From the NCBI RefSeq assembly GCF_003171515.1, contig NC_089398.1, positions 682,001 to 746,000 of the forward strand: a stretch of DNA of 64,000 nt. The letters are read 5' to 3'. Numbering within the stretch: position 1 is the first letter of the stretch; every line of letters begins with the position of its first letter. A model generated the notes under the pieces. It was not told where the DNA came from. It made no database searches and saw only the letters and a list, made by a program, of their open reading frames with translations. The position numbers and the translations under genes were made by a program. Source of the DNA: Pyrenophora tritici-repentis (lineage: Eukaryota > Ascomycota > Dothideomycetes > Pleosporales > Pleosporaceae). Positions 59,096 through 64,000 of the stretch are shown one piece after another.

Positions 59096-62000
59096 ATGTC
59101 CCTGCAGATAGCAGTAGCTCATACGGGCCAGCGTCTTGACGCTGATCCCGTTGCCTTCAGTTCCGTCGATGCGCTCAAGTACTGGATCTCCAGGACAACA
59201 GAGATTCCGCCCGAGCAGCAAGTGCTGCTCACGACGCAGGGGAAACATGTCAAGTTGCAGGCGCTGTTGACAGAGGTAAGGCCGCCTCATAACGTCCCAT
59301 AACATGTGCTGAGAGTCATCAAATAGAAGGAAATATTTGTATTCAGTCGCGAATTGTCAAATAACCCCCAGGCTGCCATATCGTCCACGCCACTGCCCGA
59401 AGCCTTCACTCCCGGCGATGCGCCAAACCACCTCACAAATAATACTGACCTGCGAGCATGGCAAGCCCTCTTTCAAGCCCGCCGCGACTGGGCATTCGCA
59501 CTCCTCGAGAAGTCGCATTCCATGTCACGCGTAGCCTCAAAGCACTTTGCCGAACAAGCCACCATCGAGAGAGGCACACAAGTAGCGGTTGGAAACCATG
59601 ATGCGCATATCAAGGGGTTGGAGCAAAAGTACCAGGCAGCCAAGGAGTGGTATGACGGGGTGGAGAAGGAAGCCGGGGACAACCTACGACGGCTCGATGC
59701 CGACTTTGAGCAGCTAGGGACAGTACCCGCCATCGTAAACTTCACTCGATTCCTTGCCAAGGAGATGCGACCACCGCAGAATATACCCAACAATGCCATT
59801 GTTCGCGAGACCCTCCAGCACTTCATCGACGTCGAGGCTGTCAAAAAGGCCACGGCCACCAGCAAGCGTGTACGAGAATCTTTCGGGAAGCGAATGGCCA
59901 ATATGAGGGCACAATTAGAGAAGATCGGGTCCGACTACAACGAGCTCCTGAGCGCCGTCGGCCAGAGCCAGAGCCGATCCATCGTCGACGATTCCGAAGA
60001 ACCCACCCGACTATATAATGAGATAGATGCTGTCGCAAAGAAAGTGGAATCCGACTTTGAGCATGTAATGGGCCTCGAGGCAAGCTCCAGGTCAGTCGCG
60101 CAGGTCTCCAAAATGGCTCTACTTCATACCCGAAACTTTTTGCCGGCTATCCAAGAATACAGCATCGAGATGAGCGATCTCGTGCGACGGGCTGTTGAGC
60201 AGAAGAATTCTGCCATCAGAAATTCGGTAGAGAGTATGCAGGGTATTGCCAACATAGAATCAATTATTGCAAGCTTGGGCGCAGAACTGGAGCAGATCAG
60301 TATACCAGAGGAGGGTGTGGCCGCCTTTGAGCTCATCTCCTTGGTCGGCCGTCTCCCTTACATTTACGGTACACTGTTAGTTGAGGCTGTTCGGAGACGG
60401 GAGTGGATGGAGAGGATGGAAAGAGACACATCATCGCTCGCTGAAGAGATGGCGACTTTCCAGGAGGAGGAAGAGCGCCGGCGCAAGAAGTGGTTGAAGC
60501 CAATTGCTGACGTCATCAACGTAGAGGCGGTTCAGGGTGGTCTCCTTGGGTTTGAGATGAATGTGCAGCCGGAGAAGACAGTTTGGCCACCAGTCACTCG
60601 AGAAGAACTTCGGGAGTACCTGCAGAACCTGCAGAGATTAGAAGGACAGGAAACTGAAGCAGAAGCATTTGCCCAGGCTATCAAAGACTTAGACCGTCCT
60701 ACGAAGCAACAGATCAAGCGCGCGAAGAACTTCAAGATGGGCAGTGTGCATGAGCCAGCGTTCGGCAGAGGCTCACAACTTTTGGTCAGAGGTGATGATG
60801 AGCTGCGTGTGCTGAAAGAAGGCAACGCAAAGCTCGAAGATGAACTCAGAGGCTATAAGAGCCGCGTTCGTCGACTAGAAGACCTAGTGCATCGCCAGAC
60901 TACTGTTAGCAGACTTTCGGTGGGTGCACCACCTTCATTCGGGATGCCTGAACCAGGTGAATCAACACCAACAGCCGAAGTCGCTTCACCCAGGCTTCAG
61001 GACGAATTATCTAGACGTTCCTCCATCTCTTCGAGACGATACTCGGCAAATACAGGACAGGAAGATAAGCGTCGCATTCTGCGCCTCGAGCAGGAACTGG
61101 CGGCAGAAAAGGAAGCGCGTGCGAAGCTCGAAAATGACGCGCAAGCTCGGAGAGACGAAGACGCAGACCAACAACGGCAGTTTGAAGAAGCAATGTCTAC
61201 TAAGAACAACATCATGGAGAACATGCGTGCGCAACAAAAGGAGTTTGCCGACGAGAGGAAGTCGCTTGAAGACGAGATTCGGGCGTACAAGACTAGGATC
61301 GAAGAGGCTGAGGACGAGTTGGATCGTGTTCTGGGTAGTCGAGATAATGAACGGACTGGTGTCGATGGTAGGCTGCAAGAACTTGTGTCTGAACTCGAGC
61401 AATCGCGCAAGAATGCCGCTGAGCAGAGCAAGCGTGCCAGTGAGCGAATCGAAGCACTCCAGGCAGAGCTCGTCGACCGCAAGGCTGTCAAATCACAGGA
61501 ACGTGAATCGTTAGCTGCGGCTTTCAGCCACCTCTCACCAGGCACGAACGTGCCTGATGACCATTCGGCGCTTATTTCACAGCTTGAGGATCTGGCGGTA
61601 CGATCACTAAACCATCAGAAAGAGCTTGAGCAGGCTGTCGCGATGGCCAAGTCCGACAATGAGAATGCCCACGCTAGAATTGAGGAACAACAACACGACT
61701 TCAACACCAAGCTTGGTGAGCACGAAAAGCAAGTCGCATCCCTCAAGGAAGAGCTGGATGTAGAAAAGGCAAGAGTGGCCTCTATCACTGCAGAGCTTGA
61801 GGAGGAACGAGGTCACTTGCATGATCTCCGCACCAAGTTTGCTGAAGGCGAAACCGGGTCTGAAGCTCTCAGGAAGCGAGTTGAGGAGGAAGAAGCCAAA
61901 GTTGGTCGTCTTCAGACTGAGTTGGCAGAGAAGAGCTCGCACGCCAACAGCCTGGACGTTGAACTCATGCGCATCGAAAAGAAGCTGCGCAAACTGGAAG

Positions 62001-63519
62001 AAGTGGATACATCCCGTACCCATCAGCTCATGCATCGCGCAAAGGACCTCAGCCAGCGTCTGTACACACAGCATGAGCGCCTAGTTCGTTTGCTAGAAGC
62101 ACTGGGCTTTGTCATCACTCATGAAGATGGCGAGATGGTTCTCCAACGAGCGTCCAGGATTGGTGGTAGCACTGTCATGACCGACACCAGTGCGGGACTG
62201 AGCCGTAGCACCACAACACCCTCACCCACTCCACTGAAGCGCTTCCTAGAAGATATTGGAGATTTACACTTCCTTCAGTGGACCGAGGCCACTAGCCCAG
62301 AAGAGGAAGACCAGCGATACCAAGAGCTCATTTCCAAGTTGGAGCTTTTCAATGTAGAGACGTTTAGCGATGCTGTGGCAAAGCGAATGCGTGACATGGA
62401 GCACACAGCACGAAAGTGGCAAAAGGAAGCTCGAGCATACCGAGACAAAGCACATCGTTTCCAAGCCGACTCACACGACAAGATTGCGTATCGCTCATTC
62501 AAGGAAGGCGACCTGGCCCTCTTTCTGCCGACCCGCAACAATGCCCATCGTCCTTGGGCTGCCTTCAACGTTGGCGCGCCACATTTCTTCCTTAGAGAGC
62601 AAGATACTCATAGGCTGGGTGGCAAAGAGTGGCTTGTGGCCCGTATCTCCAAGGTAGAAGAGCGGATTGTTGATTTGTCCAAGACAATGGATGGAGCGCC
62701 TCGAGCATCTTTGGATGACCGCTCCATCGCTTCCAGTAACGCTGTATCGTTCGAAGACGACAACCCATTTGAGCTCTCAGATGGACTACGCTGGTATCTA
62801 CTCGAAGCAACTGAAGAAAAAGCAATGGCACCCGGAACTCCCGGCATCAAAGGCGCCGTGACGGTTAAGAGCAGTCTCGAAACCGGCCAAGGCGAAATGC
62901 AAAAAGCAAAGAAGAAATCCATGGATCCCGCCACCCAACTCGGCAAGTCCCTCGACAGCCGTCGCAGCAGTGGCAACAGCAAGAAAAGTGCGCCCTTGGT
63001 CGGCGTCAGCCGCAACTCAGCAGAAGCCCTCTCGCCCTCCGAACGCCCCGACTCGGCTGCTGCAACACGCGGCCCTAGTCCAGCCGGCGCCCACGGTCCC
63101 AGCCACCTCCGTCAGACATCCACCAACGGCCGTGGCCCAGACAAGACAGCAGACGATGGAAACGGAGGCAATGTGCGCGACCTACTCTGGGGACCTTAGG
63201 TTTGCGCTTCTTGTAAATCTAAGCTCCCCGAAAAACGTACCTAGTCAACACTTTAACTAACGTTTTCGCTTAGCAGACATCGTCTTCCTATGCTTCAAAG
63301 CGTCGGTCCATGTTCGAACCCTTCACTTCTTCGAGCGCGCAAACGGCGGGTATGAATATGGGCGCCGAGCCTGTCAAACAGAGAGCGGGGAGTCAGCCTG
63401 ATATTAAGACTGCAAGCCCGAGTGAGAGGAGGCCGCCGCCGCCTGCCAGGAAAAGTAGTATTTGGGATTCTTTCTTTCAGTATGAATATGAGTATAGGGG
63501 GAAGGGTGTGAGGAAATAA
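59096..63519 (+). CDS. ATG11: Autophagy scaffold protein Atg11
   Basis: Large coiled-coil scaffold for selective autophagy (Cvt-type, pexophagy, mitophagy) that brings cargo receptors to the Atg1 kinase at the phagophore assembly site. Exons 59096-59275, 59327-63172 and 63277-63519 give 1422 aa. Exon 1 has the ubiquitin-like start MSLQIAVAHTGQRLDADPV and IPPEQQVLLTTQGKHVKLQ; exon 2 continues KEIFVFSREL. Residues about 100-450 match the Atg17-like region. A long Glu/Lys/Arg coiled coil spans about 540-1000. The Atg11 C-terminal domain follows, with FKEGDLALFLPTRN, RPWAAFNVGAPHFFLRE and EWLVARISKVEERIVD. I join the last exon because the donor GTGCGC at 63173, a CTAAC branch site at 63256 and a CAG acceptor restore frame, and because the added tail ends KSSIWDSFFQYEYEYRGKG. 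Without splicing the protein would stop at 63199. Confidence 0.93.
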
Positions 63520-64000
63520 GGATCATGGTTTGAGGGAGGGAACAGAGGTGTATTATAGCTAGGGACGTGGGTGAGCACTTATGCGCAAAGCATAGGCGTC
63601 ATTGGGGTATAGATTATTCAGGTTTAAGCAAGCCTACGCAGAGAATACTTTGCTCTGGAGGGCTGGCGTTTCGCAGTCGTAGCTGTAGTAGTATTGGTAT
63701 TAGTATTATGAAGAACCGTACCGATTATCACAATGATTAGAAGTTTACTCATACCTCACCTCATCTTCTCTACTTTACACTTCACCTTACCTCGCACGTT
63801 CATTCACTATCCAAGGCAACACAAAAACCATCACATGATACAGCAAAGCCGCGAAAATCCGGCCTGTCTCTCGGCGCAAAAATACCAAGAAATCAGGTGC
63901 AAGGGTACGACTACGTATACCATTACATCACCTCTGATCTTGGAACTTGGTCGATCATTTGCCTTGCTACCGTCAGTCGTCTACCCGATGTGTTCAGTGG
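63520..64000. other. ATG11 3' region to window edge
   Basis: 481 bp without a supported gene; it should include the ATG11 terminator. A CT-rich stretch with CACCTCATC and CACCTTACC words at about 63751-63795 may mark the leader or 3' end of a gene beyond the window. Confidence 0.45.

Overview
The window is nuclear DNA of a filamentous ascomycete. Genes carry short introns (about 45-160 bp, a few longer) with GTAAGT/GTATGT-type donors and CTAAC-like branch sites. The predicted proteins belong to families typical of Pezizomycotina (Con7, Nst1, BTB/PWWP, Atg11, a THI20-type fusion). From remembered protein resemblance I think a Dothideomycete of the order Pleosporales most likely; this is inference and no search was run.

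Layout. 0.7-10.3 kb: phosphoacetylglucosamine mutase (-), NST1 (-), a Rho2-like GTPase (+) and mitochondrial ribosomal protein mL40 (-). 10.3-23.6 kb: a 13 kb gene desert whose left part (about 10.8-15.5 kb) is array A, a set of degenerate promoter-like repeat modules pointing left. 23.6-33.6 kb: the C2H2 regulator CON7 (+), a 4.9 kb gap, a PPR-type mitochondrial protein (+) and RTF2 (+). 33.9-40.45 kb: array B, built from the same sequence words but pointing right, interrupted by an apparently intact 1.87 kb pogo/Fot1-like DNA transposon. 41.3-63.5 kb: a compact housekeeping block of DBP2 (-), THI20-type thiamin enzyme (-), RAD9 (-), an F-box/LRR-like protein (+), a PWWP/BTB protein (-), SEC11 (+), NHP6 (-), a CENP-H-like kinetochore protein (-) and ATG11 (+).

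The genes are not an obvious pathway cluster. Loose themes are genome maintenance (RTF2, RAD9, NHP6, CENP-H), cell wall and polarity (UDP-GlcNAc synthesis, Rho2) and development (Con7). Several pairs share very short divergent promoters (RAD9/F-box 180 bp, CENP-H/ATG11 230 bp).

The most unusual content is the pair of oppositely oriented arrays A and B. They hold repeated TATA box plus pyrimidine-tract modules, CATGT words and CTAAAA words without long ORFs. Within A there are local tandem periods of about 214 bp and about 147-151 bp. Two copies of a short inverted-repeat element (MITE) are also present, one of them lying wholly inside an intron of the PWWP/BTB gene. All exon coordinates were worked out by eye from splice consensus and reading-frame continuity.
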